From the NCBI GenBank assembly GCA_945938205.1, contig CAMEUL010000029.1, positions 1-10,473 of the forward strand: DNA of 10,473 bases, in the 5' to 3' direction. The notes beneath the pieces are model-generated. The model saw only the letters and a program-made list of their open reading frames with translations. It did no database searches and was not told the origin of the DNA. The DNA is from an uncultured Traorella sp. Lineage in GTDB: Bacteria > Bacillota_I > Bacilli_A > Erysipelotrichales > Erysipelotrichaceae. The position numbers and the translations under genes are program-made. Below, in pieces: positions 9,670 through 10,473 of the stretch (positions within the stretch are counted from its first letter, which is position 1; every line of letters begins with the position of its first letter).

Positions 9670-10473
<804 letters not shown>

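Overview
The window looks like a chromosomal stretch of a low-GC, fermentative Firmicute. An Erysipelotrichia-type gut bacterium is my guess from the upp-atp gene order, the AT-rich codon use and the many PTS/6-phospho-glycosidase genes; that placement is inference and not decisive. Every gene I can support lies on the minus strand, so transcription runs from high to low coordinates. TGA and TAG both end intact genes here, so I see no sign of a variant genetic code.

Right part (10473 down to 3735): a phospho-beta-glycoside utilisation cluster. Transcription order: the C-terminal half of a GH1 gene cut by the window edge, an intact GH1 gene, a GH1 gene interrupted by one in-frame amber codon, a small PTS enzyme IIB of the lactose/cellobiose type, a fourth and more divergent GH1 gene, and a DUF871/MupG-type 6-phospho-muramidase-like gene. 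The last four are tightly packed (gaps of 10 nt or less, stop/start junctions TAATATG and TAATG) and end at a good intrinsic terminator at 3735-3760. The expected scheme is PTS import with 6-phosphorylation of beta-linked disaccharides, followed by cytosolic cleavage by the GH1 and MupG-like enzymes. No IIA or IIC gene is in the window.

Middle (about 3734 to 2439): an accessory patch. It holds a hairpin and the first codons of a TnpB (IS200/IS605 OrfB) gene with its ribosome binding site, broken off at a pentanucleotide repeat. Next comes a RhuM-family gene whose C-terminal Fic-like half is in another frame because one A is missing from an A-run.

Left part (2438 to 1): the start of the ATP synthase operon, driven by an extended -10 promoter: upp, an AtpZ-like gene, atpI, atpB (a, TTG start), atpE (c) and the beginning of atpF (b), which runs off the left edge. 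The c subunit carries two glutamates (E30 and E63) plus T64, T65 and Y68, which resembles the two-carboxylate Na+-binding c-ring type.

The points most worth checking are the Na+-type c-ring signature, the single amber codon splitting a GH1 gene, the one-base frameshift in the RhuM-Fic gene, and the TnpB remnant beside it. I do not see a clearly new multi-gene system.
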